Source: Candidatus Wallbacteria bacterium
GTDB lineage: Bacteria; Muiribacteriota; JAQTZZ01
Direction of reading: 5' to 3'
Assembly (NCBI GenBank): GCA_028687545.1
Contig: JAQTZZ010000001.1
Span: forward strand, 1-64,000
DNA: 64,000 bases
Positions 49,919 through 59,294 of the stretch are shown here, piece after piece (position 1 is the first letter of the stretch; each line of letters starts with the position of its first letter). The position numbers were made by a program, and so were the translations under genes. Under the pieces are notes generated by a model, which saw only the letters and a list, made by a program, of their open reading frames with translations, made no database searches and was not told the DNA's origin.

Positions 49919-51184
49919 ATGACTAAAAGCAATAGATCGCAGAATCTCTCGGTCATGATCACTGACATCCAGGGATTCACTTCCCAGAGTTCCGCTTTTT
50001 CCCGTGATGAAGTGCTGGGATTGATCAGGCGGCATAGTCAACTCATGAAGCCTGTGATAAATTTTTACGGCGGCACGATCGTCAAGACAGTCGGCGACTC
50101 TTTTCTCTGCACTTTTCCATCAGCCACCGATGCTGTGGTCTGCGCCATCATCATCCAGCTTCTGTTGAAGGAATATAACCAGAAGCAGGTTGAGGACCGC
50201 AAGATCAGCCTGAGAGTGGTGATCAATTCCGGAGACATCAGCATCGAAGGTCATGACATTTTCGGTGATGCCGTCAACATCGCCTCACGCATGGAAGGAC
50301 TGGACTGCTTCCCTGGCGGCACGATCGGGATCAGCGAAACTACCTATCTTCTGATGAACAGAAATGAAATCACTGCAACAAAGATCGGTCCTAAGGACCT
50401 GAAGGGGATTTCTAACCCTGTGACAGTATACATTGTGCCGATCGAACAGCAGCAGCTTGGAAAGCTTCCCAGCAATCTTCTGAGACTGGTTGAGGAAAAT
50501 GTCGAAACTCCCCAGGGGGACTCGAAAATCAAGAAGTCTCTGGAGGAAATGTCTGTCAAGGTGGAAGGGTTTCTCAGGGAATCCGGTATTGGCGATAAAG
50601 CCAGGGATTTAGGCAGAACGATCTCCTCCAAAATGTCCGAGAAAAAGGAATTCAGCCTTCATTCAAAAGAAGCAGATCTTATGAAGAGGCTGAAATCATT
50701 CGGAATTGACATGGGGATTCTGCTGGTTGCATTAATCATCCTGAATACATTCTGGAGCGTATCCAGATGGATCGTATTTGGCAGGACTACAATACTTTAC
50801 AAGCAATATATCAGCCTTTCACGGGCAGAGCAGGATGGATGGAGACCGGATTTTTCCAGCGGGAACAATATTTACCGCCGGAATGCCGGACTCTATGAAG
50901 GGATCATCGATTTTAATCTCAAATGTCCTTTTTTGATCTTATGGTTCTATTTTGCGCTGTTCTGGAAACTGAAATCAGCTACACCGGGCCAGGTTTTCAA
51001 CGGGACTGCGGTAAGAACCCTGGACGGGGAAGAACTGCCCTGGGGGATTGCTTTTCTGCGCAGCGCTTTCTTCATTTTTTCGATCCTGATATTCGGGATT
51101 GGAGCAGCTACGTTTGTGCTGGGTGGAAAGAAAAAAACTCTTTACGACTCATTCTGTGACACAAAAGTGATAGAATTAGGCTGA
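49919..51184 (+). CDS. Class III adenylate/guanylate cyclase fused to RDD membrane domain
   Basis: From ATG 49919 (GGAGG upstream) the product has 421 residues. The N-terminal cyclase domain has SVMITDIQGFTSQS (metal-binding Asp), GDSFLCTFP, and FGDAVNIASRMEGL (second metal and substrate region). A linker of about 75 residues follows, then an RDD domain with three helices (about 240-260, 320-335, 370-395), preceded by KRLKSFGIDMGILLVALII. A soluble cyclase domain placed before an RDD domain is unusual. It makes a cyclic nucleotide on the cytoplasmic side of the membrane. Confidence 0.88.
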   Translation: MTKSNRSQNLSVMITDIQGFTSQSSAFSRDEVLGLIRRHSQLMKPVINFYGGTIVKTVGDSFLCTFPSATDAVVCAIIIQLLLKEYNQKQVEDRKISLRVVINSGDISIEGHDIFGDAVNIASRMEGLDCFPGGTIGISETTYLLMNRNEITATKIGPKDLKGISNPVTVYIVPIEQQQLGKLPSNLLRLVEENVETPQGDSKIKKSLEEMSVKVEGFLRESGIGDKARDLGRTISSKMSEKKEFSLHSKEADLMKRLKSFGIDMGILLVALIILNTFWSVSRWIVFGRTTILYKQYISLSRAEQDGWRPDFSSGNNIYRRNAGLYEGIIDFNLKCPFLILWFYFALFWKLKSATPGQVFNGTAVRTLDGEELPWGIAFLRSAFFIFSILIFGIGAATFVLGGKKKTLYDSFCDTKVIELG

Positions 51185-51204
51185 AAGTTAAGTTGTTCTA
51201 TATA

Positions 51205-52374
51205 TCATTTTTTGAATTTATTGATTCCGTCCCTTACTGCTTCAGCCACATACAAGACATCTTCCAGGTCCATTTTTGGATAAAGAGGGATGGAGAGCAT
51301 GCTCTGGAAGACTGATGTGGCGACCGGAAAATCCTCAGGCTTCAAATTGTAAGTGTTTTTATAGTAGGAATGCAGGTGGAGGGGAATGAAATGCACGGAT
51401 GTCCCGATGTTGAGCTTTGAAAGATGTTCAATGAACTGATCCCGGCTGCAGTTTAGGTGATCGAGTTTAAGACGGATAATGTAGAGGTGAAAAGCGTGAA
51501 ACGCATAGTTCCGTTCAGTGGGGACTTCGAGAAAATCTGAAAGATCCGAGAATGCGTTGTGATAGGCATTGGCCAGGGTGCGTCTGGCTTCCAGGAATTC
51601 AGGCATGCGGGAAAGCTGTACGAGTCCTAATGATGCCTGGATGTCGGTGAGATTGTATTTAAAACCGGGAGTCACAATGTCATAGGCATAGCTGCCTCCC
51701 TTCTGGTAACGCTTCCAGGCGTCTTTGCTCATCCCGTGCAGCGCATTGATGCGGATCTTCTCGGCCAGTTCATCCTGTCCGGTGGTGAGCATCCCGCCTT
51801 CGGCTGTGGTGATGGCTTTGGTGGCATAGAAACTGTAACAGACCATGTCCCCGTATTCTTCGAGCAGCTTATCCCTGTACAGGGAATCGACAGCATGAGC
51901 TGCGTCCTGGATCAGATGCAGTTTATGTCTGTCGCACAATGATCTGATCGGGTCTAAGTCGATCGGATGGCCGGCCAGATGGACAGGAATCACTGCTCTG
52001 GTGCGGGAAGTGATCTTTCGCTTCAGGTCAGGGATACTCAGATTCATGGTGTCATGTTCTATGTCGCAGAGCACCGGCCTGCATCCAGTCTGGACTATCA
52101 CATTGGCAGTGGCGGCAAAGGTGTTGACAGTGGTGATGACCTCAGATCCCTCAGGGAGGCTTAGAGCATGAAGGCCCATGTGCAGAGCTGCTGTGCAGGA
52201 ATTGAGGGCTATCGCATGGCGGACTTTTTTCAATTCCGCGAAATTCTGTTCAAATCTGCGTACCTTGGGACCGGTAGTGATCCAGCCGGATTTCAGGCTG
52301 TCCACCACTTCAACGATTTCCCGTTCACCGATAGTTGGGAGTGAGAATGGGAGATATTCTTTGCGTTTTTTCAT
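51205..52374 (-). CDS. DegT/DnrJ/EryC1/StrS-type sugar aminotransferase
   Basis: The protein has 389 residues. ALNSCTAALHMGLHAL, LIQDAAHAVDSLY and the PLP-Lys in FYATKAITTAEGGML mark the family. It makes amino sugars for surface polysaccharide. It is alone here; the nearest sugar-modifying gene is the PP-loop ATPase at 42246, 8 kb away. Confidence 0.93.
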   Translation of the reverse strand: MKKRKEYLPFSLPTIGEREIVEVVDSLKSGWITTGPKVRRFEQNFAELKKVRHAIALNSCTAALHMGLHALSLPEGSEVITTVNTFAATANVIVQTGCRPVLCDIEHDTMNLSIPDLKRKITSRTRAVIPVHLAGHPIDLDPIRSLCDRHKLHLIQDAAHAVDSLYRDKLLEEYGDMVCYSFYATKAITTAEGGMLTTGQDELAEKIRINALHGMSKDAWKRYQKGGSYAYDIVTPGFKYNLTDIQASLGLVQLSRMPEFLEARRTLANAYHNAFSDLSDFLEVPTERNYAFHAFHLYIIRLKLDHLNCSRDQFIEHLSKLNIGTSVHFIPLHLHSYYKNTYNLKPEDFPVATSVFQSMLSIPLYPKMDLEDVLYVAEAVRDGINKFKK

Positions 52375-52386
52375 ATAGCTCCTTCA

Positions 52387-52447
52387 GGGCACGGGGTTCT
52401 TGGACCGGGGCTCGGGGTCTGTACCTCGTTCCTCGCACCTCGAACCT
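52387..52447. repeat. Inverted heptamer array 1
   Basis: GGCACGGGGTTC-type units on the left face CCTCGTTCCTCGCACCTCGAACC-type units on the right, about 20-25 bases each way. It lies between the aminotransferase and the GH57 gene. It is a degenerate member of the four-locus family listed under array 4. Confidence 0.55.
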
Positions 52448-54880
52448 TTACCTATTAATAGACCAAGCTGGTTTTAGCGGTGTAAGCTCTACTTTGCCGT
52501 TGACGGGTATCAACTGTGTTTTCTGATCTCCGTCCGGGTCCAGCAGGTCGATGATACTGGACTCGCAGGTGTCGGTTTTTCCGCTGAATTTCCATTCGTC
52601 AGTCTTAGCGGTGACTTGACGCACCCGCCAGTTGTTTTCGTCCGCATAGCCGTCCTGGCCCATTACTGTGACAACCAGGGAAACTCCGTTCAAGTCCCCC
52701 AGAGTTTTTTTAGAGATTGAAAAAGTGATTTCGTTGCTTGAACTCAGTTCAGGCTTGAGAATCAGGCATTCCTCGATTTTACCGTTCTTCTCAGTGAACA
52801 GCCTCGATTCCCAGCCCTCGATTCTTGCACAGTAAGTCCAGCCCCCTGTCTTCAAACTTGCCCCTCGCCCGGGCAGTAAGTCCTGGTGACCGGTTTTGCC
52901 GCAGAAATATATGTCCGTGGTCTGGACGGAAAATCCGGCTCTGGAATTCCAGGGGTTGGTTAAAGAGCCATAGCTGATAATGAATCTGTAATCATTGCCT
53001 GAATCAGTGATTTTCAGACCCCTGAGGTCAAAGCTGCCTTTCGTGAAGACTGAATTATTTGGATAAACGATGGTTCCAGCGCCATAGTCGTCAGAAGCAG
53101 GATCAGCAGATTCCATGATAGTCTTTTCTTCGTTGAAACTCCGCTTCATAGTGGAGCTTTGACCGGAAATTCCGGTTGCGGGTTTCAGCAGCGTGGTTTT
53201 GAGAGTTGAGGGGAGTTCTTCTCCGATGGTTTTATAGAAACAGGCCAGATGGGAGCGGAACAGGTCGTCAAAGGCAGAATCATTGCCGGAATCCTGGTCG
53301 TCTCCATACCACCAGTACCAGTCCGAGCCGAAGGCAGCCAGCAATTCCTGATAAGCCGCTTCAGCTTTTTCTTCAGAAAGTCCGGGAGATTTTTGTCGAT
53401 ATCTGCGTAAAGCTTCAAACGCGTATTTCCAGGCATTGTTTTCTTCAGGCTCACCGATCCAGGTGCTGTAATCCGCATTGATCCAGGACCCGGGCCAGAG
53501 ATGGTTAAGCACAGGCAGGCTGCTCGCATTGGAGCGGATATAAGGGCTGATCCTGGTGGTTTTGAGCCAGGCAGTCTTTGAAATTGTGGCATAGAGAAGC
53601 TCCAGGAAATCATGGCCGTCGTTTTTGTAATTCTCCCAGGCATTTTCGCCGTCAAGGATCACTGTGACCAGGCAGTTCCGGTCTTCTTTCCTGGTTTTTT
53701 CACGGATGTCCGCAAGATATGCCATGAAGTTCTCTACTGCCTGTTCGGCGGGGATTCCGGAATAATCGAATCCGATCTTGTCCGAGAGATATGTATCCCT
53801 GAAGACAATAGCGATCTTTTTCCCGTTTCCGATCGAAATCTGATAGGGGGTGCAGAAATCCTGCGGATTTTCCATTTTTCCGTCAGTGCGGTGCGGGTAT
53901 TTGTCAATGGTCTTTGCAAGTACTTTTTCGTCTGTGGCCACCCAGTTCACACCATTTTTTTCAAAAATTGGAAGCACACCATAAGAGACAGACCCTTCCG
54001 CAGGCCACATTCCCTGGGGGTTCTTGCCAAACCTGGAGGAAAAAAAGCGCACTGCGCGGGAAACCTGGTCGCAGGCAACGGAATCGGCGTTTTCATAATC
54101 CGGCAGTTCCGTATCAGGCATTGCGGTTTTGGCGTCCCTGATATCGTGAAGGAGAGGAAGGATCGGATGGTAAAAAGGCGTGGTCACAAGCTCGATCTGG
54201 CCGCGCTGGAAAAGGGTCCTGTGCAAGGGTATGATTTCGCCCATGATCTTCAGTTCCAGGTCCAGAAGCTGCTGAAGTTCAGAAAAAGTGAATCTCTCAC
54301 CTTTTTTCAGGAGTGAAGAAACCAGCGGCTGTGATTCCCTGAAACACGGATCAAACCAGGCCAGATTGAACCAGACCTGCAGGTCAAGCAGGTCATTTCT
54401 GTTAAATGCCGACAGCAGTTTGCTTCTGGAGGCCTCTGATTTTTTCAGCTTTTCCCTCCTGTCCAGCAGTTTTTTGTAATTCGGAAAATTCGCGATCACT
54501 TTATCCCAGCTGATGTCGAAACAGCGCTCGATCAGATAAAACCGTTCATCATCAGAAAGATTTCCGACCTTTTTCCTGTGCAGTGTCATCAGATAATCCA
54601 TTTTTCCATTTCCATACATTTCGATCTGCTGGAGAAGAGAGGGAACCAGATTGAAATTGATCTCCACCCCAGGAAATTTTTCCAGGACTTTGGCCATGTC
54701 AAAATAATCTTTGATCGAATGCAGCCTGACCCAGGGCATGCTGAACATGTCAGTGGCTGGATTATAGTAATAAGGCTGATGCTGATGCCAGAGTATGGCG
54801 AGATACAGACGATCTCCGGCATAAAGATTCAAGGTGAAAAAGAAGAGGATCACCGAGAGGATTTTTTTCAGCCGGTTCAT
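52448..54880 (-). CDS. Secreted GH57 glycoside hydrolase
   Basis: The protein has 810 residues with a signal peptide (1-21). GH57 motifs are complete: WHQHQPYYYN, a WFNLAWFDP segment, ELVTTPFYHPILPLL, GMWPAEGSVS (nucleophile Glu) and VILDGENAWENY (acid/base region). A C-terminal beta domain of about 220 residues (from about 600) resembles glucodextranase-type C-domains (YRFIISYGSLTNPWNSR, FSVQTTDIYFCG). GH57 enzymes act on alpha-glucans, often in thermophiles and anaerobes. A small zinc protein gene lies one base upstream. Confidence 0.93.
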   Translation of the reverse strand: MNRLKKILSVILFFFTLNLYAGDRLYLAILWHQHQPYYYNPATDMFSMPWVRLHSIKDYFDMAKVLEKFPGVEINFNLVPSLLQQIEMYGNGKMDYLMTLHRKKVGNLSDDERFYLIERCFDISWDKVIANFPNYKKLLDRREKLKKSEASRSKLLSAFNRNDLLDLQVWFNLAWFDPCFRESQPLVSSLLKKGERFTFSELQQLLDLELKIMGEIIPLHRTLFQRGQIELVTTPFYHPILPLLHDIRDAKTAMPDTELPDYENADSVACDQVSRAVRFFSSRFGKNPQGMWPAEGSVSYGVLPIFEKNGVNWVATDEKVLAKTIDKYPHRTDGKMENPQDFCTPYQISIGNGKKIAIVFRDTYLSDKIGFDYSGIPAEQAVENFMAYLADIREKTRKEDRNCLVTVILDGENAWENYKNDGHDFLELLYATISKTAWLKTTRISPYIRSNASSLPVLNHLWPGSWINADYSTWIGEPEENNAWKYAFEALRRYRQKSPGLSEEKAEAAYQELLAAFGSDWYWWYGDDQDSGNDSAFDDLFRSHLACFYKTIGEELPSTLKTTLLKPATGISGQSSTMKRSFNEEKTIMESADPASDDYGAGTIVYPNNSVFTKGSFDLRGLKITDSGNDYRFIISYGSLTNPWNSRAGFSVQTTDIYFCGKTGHQDLLPGRGASLKTGGWTYCARIEGWESRLFTEKNGKIEECLILKPELSSSNEITFSISKKTLGDLNGVSLVVTVMGQDGYADENNWRVRQVTAKTDEWKFSGKTDTCESSIIDLLDPDGDQKTQLIPVNGKVELTPLKPAWSINR

Positions 54881-54881
54881 C

Positions 54882-55274
54882 TCAGTCTTTCCTTTCGGCG
54901 TTCTTGCGGTTGCGCTTCTTCATCTCCTTTTCGTTTTCAAGCAGTTCATAGTAAATTTTGTCAAAGCCCTCGTCATTGATTCTGGACATCATTTTCTTGA
55001 TTTCCTCCAGGTCACGGTTGGTCTCTTTGGCAGTTTTTTCAGGGGGCCAGGAGGAGAGCATGTTTTTATAAAGATTGTCGATGCAACCGGAACTCCAGGG
55101 GCGGAACTGTACTTCAAGGGATCTCATTCTGGCAGTTTTCTTCTTTTTCTTCTTCGCTTCTTCCCCGAGAATCAGCGCTTGAAACCGCTCGTTACAGATG
55201 GCTTCTTCACAGCACTTGACTTCAGGGGAAATATTTTCAAGAAGAATTCCGCAGATCCGGCAGTAGCTTTCCAT
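54882..55274 (-). CDS. Small zinc-finger-like protein
   Basis: From ATG 55274 (GGAGGG upstream) the product has 130 residues; the frame is open further upstream without a good site. An N-terminal CRIC...CC...C cluster could bind zinc. A Lys-run follows, then a charged coiled-coil tail (LEEIKKMMSRINDEGFDKIYYELLENE). It lies one base before the GH57 gene. Function unknown. Confidence 0.65.
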   Translation of the reverse strand: MESYCRICGILLENISPEVKCCEEAICNERFQALILGEEAKKKKKKTARMRSLEVQFRPWSSGCIDNLYKNMLSSWPPEKTAKETNRDLEEIKKMMSRINDEGFDKIYYELLENEKEMKKRNRKNAERKD

Positions 55275-55586
55275 ACGGTACCCTCCATTACAATCTATGT
55301 ATAAGTTTGAAAGAACGATATCCCACAAATTATAGAGGCCCCCGGCAATGCCCGCAATCATTTTTTTAGAGACCGGATACTGGCTTGAAATCTCTCAATA
55401 GAGCCTGATGCAGTCTGGTCTGGAACCTGCTTGTCAAGTCCCACGTACCAGGCAGCTGAAAAACGATCGTCTGCTTCGTTGTTCCTCGCCTTTGTCACTC
55501 CATGTACTTTTAGGTACACTCCGCTCCTCAGGCTTGGAACGCCTCGCATCCGGCCATTTTTGATCTGCCTAGGTGAATTGTTGTTG
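55275..55586. other. Gene-free 310-bp gap holding the second 121-bp repeat
   Basis: Apart from the repeat at 55450-55570, I see no gene. The part 55300-55440 has no recognised promoter or structured RNA. Confidence 0.5.
55450..55570. repeat. 121-bp palindromic repeat, copy 2
   Basis: The ends AGGCAGCTGAAAAACGATCG and CGGCCATTTTTGATCTGCCT are inverted with several mismatches. The central palindrome GTACTTTTAGGTAC begins 54 bases from the left, exactly as in copy 1 at 1012. The interiors share only short blocks, so the fold more than the sequence seems conserved. Confidence 0.7.
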
Positions 55587-56222
55587 CTAGCTCAGTGGCT
55601 TGGCCTCGGGTATGCCGGTGCGGCGCGGGTAACCCTTGGGGCAGCGTCCGGTTTTCTTGAACACCAGATATTCCTTAGTTCCCTGGACCGCCTTCTCCAG
55701 CAATTCAGCTTTCAGCAGTTTGAGAGCCTGCAGAGAGCCGGAGAGTTCAGCCTCGGCTTTAGTTCCCTTATGTGCGATAAACACTCCACCGATCTTAAGA
55801 AAGGGTATTGTGTACTCCAGTGTAACCGGAAGTGACGAAACCGCACGGCAGAAAGCCAGATCAAAGCATTCAAAACCGTCGAATTCCTCGGCTCTGATCT
55901 GATTGACTGTACAGTCAGGCAGTTCAAGCTCCTGCACTGCAGTTCTGCAGAATTCCGCTTTTTTTCTCTGAGACTCCACCAGTGTGACCCTGCTCCCTGA
56001 AAAAAAGATGGCTGCAATAATTCCTGGAATGCCGGCACCTGTTCCTATATCCAGGATGCGCCCGCTGCCATTGAAAAAACGAGCTGCCAGTTCCATTGTG
56101 AAAATCGAGTCAGAGATGCCTTCTGTAAAAAATGTTTCGAAGTCCTTGAATCCTACGAGATTCATGACTTTATTTTTTTCCCAGATCAGGCGGGCAAATT
56201 TGTCGATAAGAGGATTATTCAT
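55587..56222 (-). CDS. rsmG: 16S rRNA (guanine-N7) methyltransferase
   Basis: From ATG 56222 the product has 211 residues. The SAM-binding motif LDIGTGAGIPGI, then VTLVESQRKKAEFCR, LAFCRAVSSL and the C-terminal CPKGYPRRTGIPEAKPL are typical of RsmG (GidB). Two upstream in-frame ATG codons lie in or next to a REP-like palindrome and are unlikely starts. No clear ribosome site is seen. RsmG methylates G527 of 16S rRNA. Confidence 0.95.
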   Translation of the reverse strand: MNNPLIDKFARLIWEKNKVMNLVGFKDFETFFTEGISDSIFTMELAARFFNGSGRILDIGTGAGIPGIIAAIFFSGSRVTLVESQRKKAEFCRTAVQELELPDCTVNQIRAEEFDGFECFDLAFCRAVSSLPVTLEYTIPFLKIGGVFIAHKGTKAEAELSGSLQALKLLKAELLEKAVQGTKEYLVFKKTGRCPKGYPRRTGIPEAKPLS

Positions 56223-56238
56223 AAAACGCATACCGCAG

Positions 56239-56258
56239 GGGCGCAGCATGCTGCGCCC
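56239..56258. repeat. Perfect 20-bp REP-like palindrome before rsmG
   Basis: GGGCGCAGCA and TGCTGCGCCC are perfectly inverted with no loop. One rsmG-frame ATG lies inside it. It belongs to the GGGC...GCCC class found also at 57680, 48239 and 63549. Confidence 0.65.
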
Positions 56259-56274
56259 TTACTAAAGAAACAGA

Positions 56275-57660
56275 TCATAGTATGTATTTTCCAAGATCCG
56301 TATTCTTCACAAACGCTTCCAGTTTGTTTTTTACATACTCGCTGTTGACTGTGATTTTTTCTTTAGCCAGGTCCGGAGCAGAAAATGAGAGTTCTTCCAG
56401 CAGTTTTTCCATGATTGTATAAAGTCTGCGGGCTCCGATGTTTTCCATTTTATCATTGGCCTCCCTGGCGATTTCGGCGATCTCATCAATCCCGTCTGGT
56501 GTAAACTCAAGCTCAATTCCTTCGGTGGCAAGAAGTGCCTGGTATTGGCGGGTGAGCGCATTTTTAGGTACTTTCAGGATCTTGATGAAGTCTTCTTTTC
56601 CGAGGCTTCCAAGCTCCACTCTGATCGGGAAACGTCCCTGGAGTTCCGGAATCAGATCCGAAGGTTTCGCCCCGTGAAACGCACCGGCTGCTATGAAAAG
56701 GATATGCTGGGTTTTCACCGGACCATACTTGGTCACGATCGTTGTTCCTTCCACCAGCGGCAGCAGGTCGCGCTGCACGCCTTCTCTGGATACATTCGGA
56801 CCGTGGCCTTCACCGTGGGAGATGATCTTGTCGATTTCGTCGATGAAGATGATGCCGTTATTCTCTACCATTTCCATAGCTTCAGCTACCAGAGCATCCA
56901 GATCGACCAGTTTTTGCGCCTCCTCGTTTTTTAAGATTTCCAGACCTTCTTTGAGTTTGACTTTCTTTTTTCTGTTCTGTCTGGGAAACATGTTGCCCAT
57001 CATATTCTGGAAATTGATGCCGAATTCCTCCATCCCTGCATTGGAAAAAATTTCCACCATCTGCATCGGGGAAGCCTGGATGTCGATCTCCACTTCCCGT
57101 TCTGCCAGTTTGCCCTCCGCGATCATGGCTCTGAGCTTTTCCCGGGTCTTCTGGTGGCTTTCCTCTTCTTCGGTACCATTCCCTTCCTCGCGATTCTGGG
57201 AGATACCTGAAAGTATCGATTTAAGCGGATTGAAGTCCCGCTTCCGCGGCAGCAGGTAGTCGATCATCCGTTCCACTGCAGCCTTTCTGGCTTCATCTTC
57301 CACTTCGGCCAGTCGTCGCTTTTTCAGGCGGCTGACAGCCATGTCAGCCAGGTCGCGCACCATTGAATCGACATCGCGGCCAACATAACCGACTTCTGTG
57401 AATTTGGTGGCTTCGACCTTAATGAAGGGAGCATCAGAGAGATCAGAGATTCTTCTGGCTATCTCGGTTTTGCCTACCCCGGTGGGACCGATCATGATAA
57501 TGTTTTTGGGAAATATTTCCTCGCGCATTTTTTCATCTGAGACAAGGCGGCGGCGATGGCGGTTGCGCAGGGCGATGGCCACTGCGACCTTGGCCTGGTC
57601 CTGGCCAATGATGTAGCGGTCAAGAGCAGCGACAATCTGTTTAGGTGTCAAGTTTTCCAT
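56275..57660 (-). CDS. hslU: ATP-dependent protease ATPase subunit HslU
   Basis: The protein has 461 residues. MENLTPKQIVAALDRYIIGQDQAK, Walker A GPTGVGKTE, VGYVGRDVDSMVRDLA and Walker B IIFIDEIDKI match HslU; the C-terminal end (NTDLGKYIL) fits the tail that inserts into HslV. HslU unfolds substrates for the HslV peptidase. A perfect palindrome lies in the short gap to hslV. Confidence 0.98.
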   Translation of the reverse strand: MENLTPKQIVAALDRYIIGQDQAKVAVAIALRNRHRRRLVSDEKMREEIFPKNIIMIGPTGVGKTEIARRISDLSDAPFIKVEATKFTEVGYVGRDVDSMVRDLADMAVSRLKKRRLAEVEDEARKAAVERMIDYLLPRKRDFNPLKSILSGISQNREEGNGTEEEESHQKTREKLRAMIAEGKLAEREVEIDIQASPMQMVEIFSNAGMEEFGINFQNMMGNMFPRQNRKKKVKLKEGLEILKNEEAQKLVDLDALVAEAMEMVENNGIIFIDEIDKIISHGEGHGPNVSREGVQRDLLPLVEGTTIVTKYGPVKTQHILFIAAGAFHGAKPSDLIPELQGRFPIRVELGSLGKEDFIKILKVPKNALTRQYQALLATEGIELEFTPDGIDEIAEIAREANDKMENIGARRLYTIMEKLLEELSFSAPDLAKEKITVNSEYVKNKLEAFVKNTDLGKYIL

Positions 57661-57679
57661 GAGTACCTCTGGAATGTAG

Positions 57680-57699
57680 GGGCAAACGGCCGTTTGCCC
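57680..57699. repeat. Perfect 20-bp palindrome between hslV and hslU
   Basis: GGGCAAACGG and CCGTTTGCCC are perfectly inverted with GTAGG just upstream, in the 46-base gap between hslV and hslU. It is a REP-like unit and could stabilise the upstream mRNA. Confidence 0.7.
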
Positions 57700-57706
57700 G
57701 TATTAA

Positions 57707-58237
57707 TTATGAAAGTTCCTCAAGATAGATTTCCGTATTCGTATAAATGCAGATTCTGGCGGCGATTTTCATCGATTCCTGGGCTATTTCCCTGGCTGAA
57801 AGATTCGAATGATCCAGCAATGCCAGAGCGGCAGATCGCGCGTAATTTCCGCCTGAGCCGATTGCGATCACCTGCTCGTCAGGTTCAAGCACATCCCCGG
57901 AACCTGTAATCAGAAAGAAATTTTCCAGGTCAGCCACCAGCAGCATGGCTTCCAGGTGGCGCAAGATTTTATCTGTCCGCCAGTCCTTGGCCAGTTCCAC
58001 AGCCGCCCGCTTCAGGTTGCCGCTGAATGCCTCCAGTTTGGCCTCGAACCGTTCGAAAAGTGTGAAAGCGTCGGCTGTAGAGCCCGCAAATCCCAGCAAT
58101 ACCTTGTCGTTGAAAATCCTGCGGATTTTCTTCGCCTTGCCTTTGATGATGGAATCGCCGAACGTGACCTGGCCGTCGCCTGCCATCACGATGTGGCCGT
58201 CTTTTTTCAGTGCGATCACGGTTGTTCCTTTAAACAT
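57707..58237 (-). CDS. hslV: HslV peptidase subunit
   Basis: The protein has 176 residues. [29 protein letters not shown] and [16 protein letters not shown] are the HslV signature; TTV provides the catalytic N-terminal Thr after removal of MFKG, as in CodW-type proteins. GGAGG precedes the ATG. The order xerC-hslV-hslU matches the Bacillus codV-codW-codX operon. Confidence 0.98.
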   Translation of the reverse strand: MFKGTTVIALKKDGHIVMAGDGQVTFGDSIIKGKAKKIRRIFNDKVLLGFAGSTADAFTLFERFEAKLEAFSGNLKRAAVELAKDWRTDKILRHLEAMLLVADLENFFLITGSGDVLEPDEQVIAIGSGGNYARSAALALLDHSNLSAREIAQESMKIAARICIYTNTEIYLEELS

Positions 58238-58255
58238 TGAGTCCTCCAGTTAACA

Positions 58256-58373
58256 GGCTCGAGGCGCGGGGTTCGTGGTCCGGGGTTACAGACACAGAAC
58301 AGATTGCAGCCGTGCCTAAATCCTTTTCTTTCTCCTTCTGCCTCGTACCTCGAACCTTGTACCCCGAACCTTT
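58256..58373. repeat. Inverted heptamer array 2
   Basis: CGAGGCGCGGGGTTCGTGG-type units at the left face CCTCGTACCTCGAACC and TTGTACCCCGAACC on the right, in the gap between xerC and hslV. About 45 unrelated bases separate the arms. Confidence 0.6.
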
Positions 58374-58374
58374 A

Positions 58375-59259
58375 TTATGCCCTCGGATGTGCTTTATTAT
58401 ACACTTCCTTCAATCTGTCTCCATTGATATGAGTATAAATCTGTGTGGTCCCGATGCTGACATGCCCCAGCAGTTCCTGCACGGTTCTCAGATCTGCTCC
58501 GCATTCCAGCAGATGGGTTGCAAATGAATGACGAAGGGAGTGCGGGCAGATTTTTTTATTCATGGCCAGTTCGTGGATAGCCTTGTCCAGGATTCTGCGA
58601 ACTGAGCGGTCTGTGAGGCGCCGGCCGCGCTGATTCAGGAAAACCGCGCCCTTGTCAAGGACCGGATTTCGAACTGCGTGATAGTCCCTGATGGCTGAAA
58701 GTGCCTTGCTTCCGATCGGAATGATTCTTTCTCTGCGGCCTTTACCCATTACCCGGATCAGCCCTTCCTTGAAATCGATATCTTTTGTGTTCAGGCCAAC
58801 ACTTTCGCTCACCCGCAGTCCGGAAGCATAAATTGTTTCCAGCAGCGCCCGGTCCCTTGGGGACAATCCTTCAAAATCCAGCAGTTGAGTAACCTCATCC
58901 TGGTAGAGGAATTGAGGAAGTTTTTTCTCCAGTTTGGGAGTGGTGATCAGAAATACAGATTCTTCGTCGAACAGGTCTTTGCGTTTGAGGAGACGGAAAA
59001 AGGTTTTGAGCGCGGAAATTCTTCTGAACACCGAACGCCTGGAAAGCCCTTTTTTCTGCATTCTGGCCAGGAAACCCCGCAGGATCAGCAGATCGACTTT
59101 GAAATCCTGTTCTGATTCAAGAAAATCCAGGAACATCTCTACATCTTTCAGATATCCGCGGATTGTATGAGGGGAATAATTCCGTTCATAATGCAGGTAA
59201 TCGAAGAACATTTTCAGATATTCTTTCCGTTTTGCAGGGTCCAGAGTGTCTTTTTTCAT
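58375..59259 (-). CDS. xerC: Tyrosine recombinase XerC/CodV
   Basis: From ATG 59259 the product has 294 residues; the frame is open for 40 codons further but that part is not XerC-like. Catalytic residues: Arg in ASGLRVSE, Lys in GKGRRERIIP, HSLRHSFATHLL, and Tyr in GTTQIYTHI. An N-terminal core-binding domain (YLHYERNYSPHTIRGYLKDV) is present. With XerD it resolves chromosome dimers. It heads the operon xerC-hslV-hslU. Confidence 0.95.
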   Translation of the reverse strand: MKKDTLDPAKRKEYLKMFFDYLHYERNYSPHTIRGYLKDVEMFLDFLESEQDFKVDLLILRGFLARMQKKGLSRRSVFRRISALKTFFRLLKRKDLFDEESVFLITTPKLEKKLPQFLYQDEVTQLLDFEGLSPRDRALLETIYASGLRVSESVGLNTKDIDFKEGLIRVMGKGRRERIIPIGSKALSAIRDYHAVRNPVLDKGAVFLNQRGRRLTDRSVRRILDKAIHELAMNKKICPHSLRHSFATHLLECGADLRTVQELLGHVSIGTTQIYTHINGDRLKEVYNKAHPRA

Positions 59260-59265
59260 GATAGA

Positions 59266-59294
59266 ATAGTACCAACTAAAAGCCGAAAGGGCAA
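59266..59294 (-). promoter_or_regulatory. Promoter abutting the xerC start (possibly leaderless)
   Basis: On the minus strand TTGCCC (59294-59289), a 17-base spacer and TACTAT (59271-59266) lie so close to ATG 59259 that transcription would begin at or just before the start codon. No ribosome site is present, in agreement with a leaderless mRNA. Confidence 0.45.

Noticed and set aside
51205-52374. The DegT aminotransferase as part of a sugar-nucleotide operon with the PP-loop ATPase
   Set aside because: The two are 8 kb apart, with unrelated operons on both strands between them.
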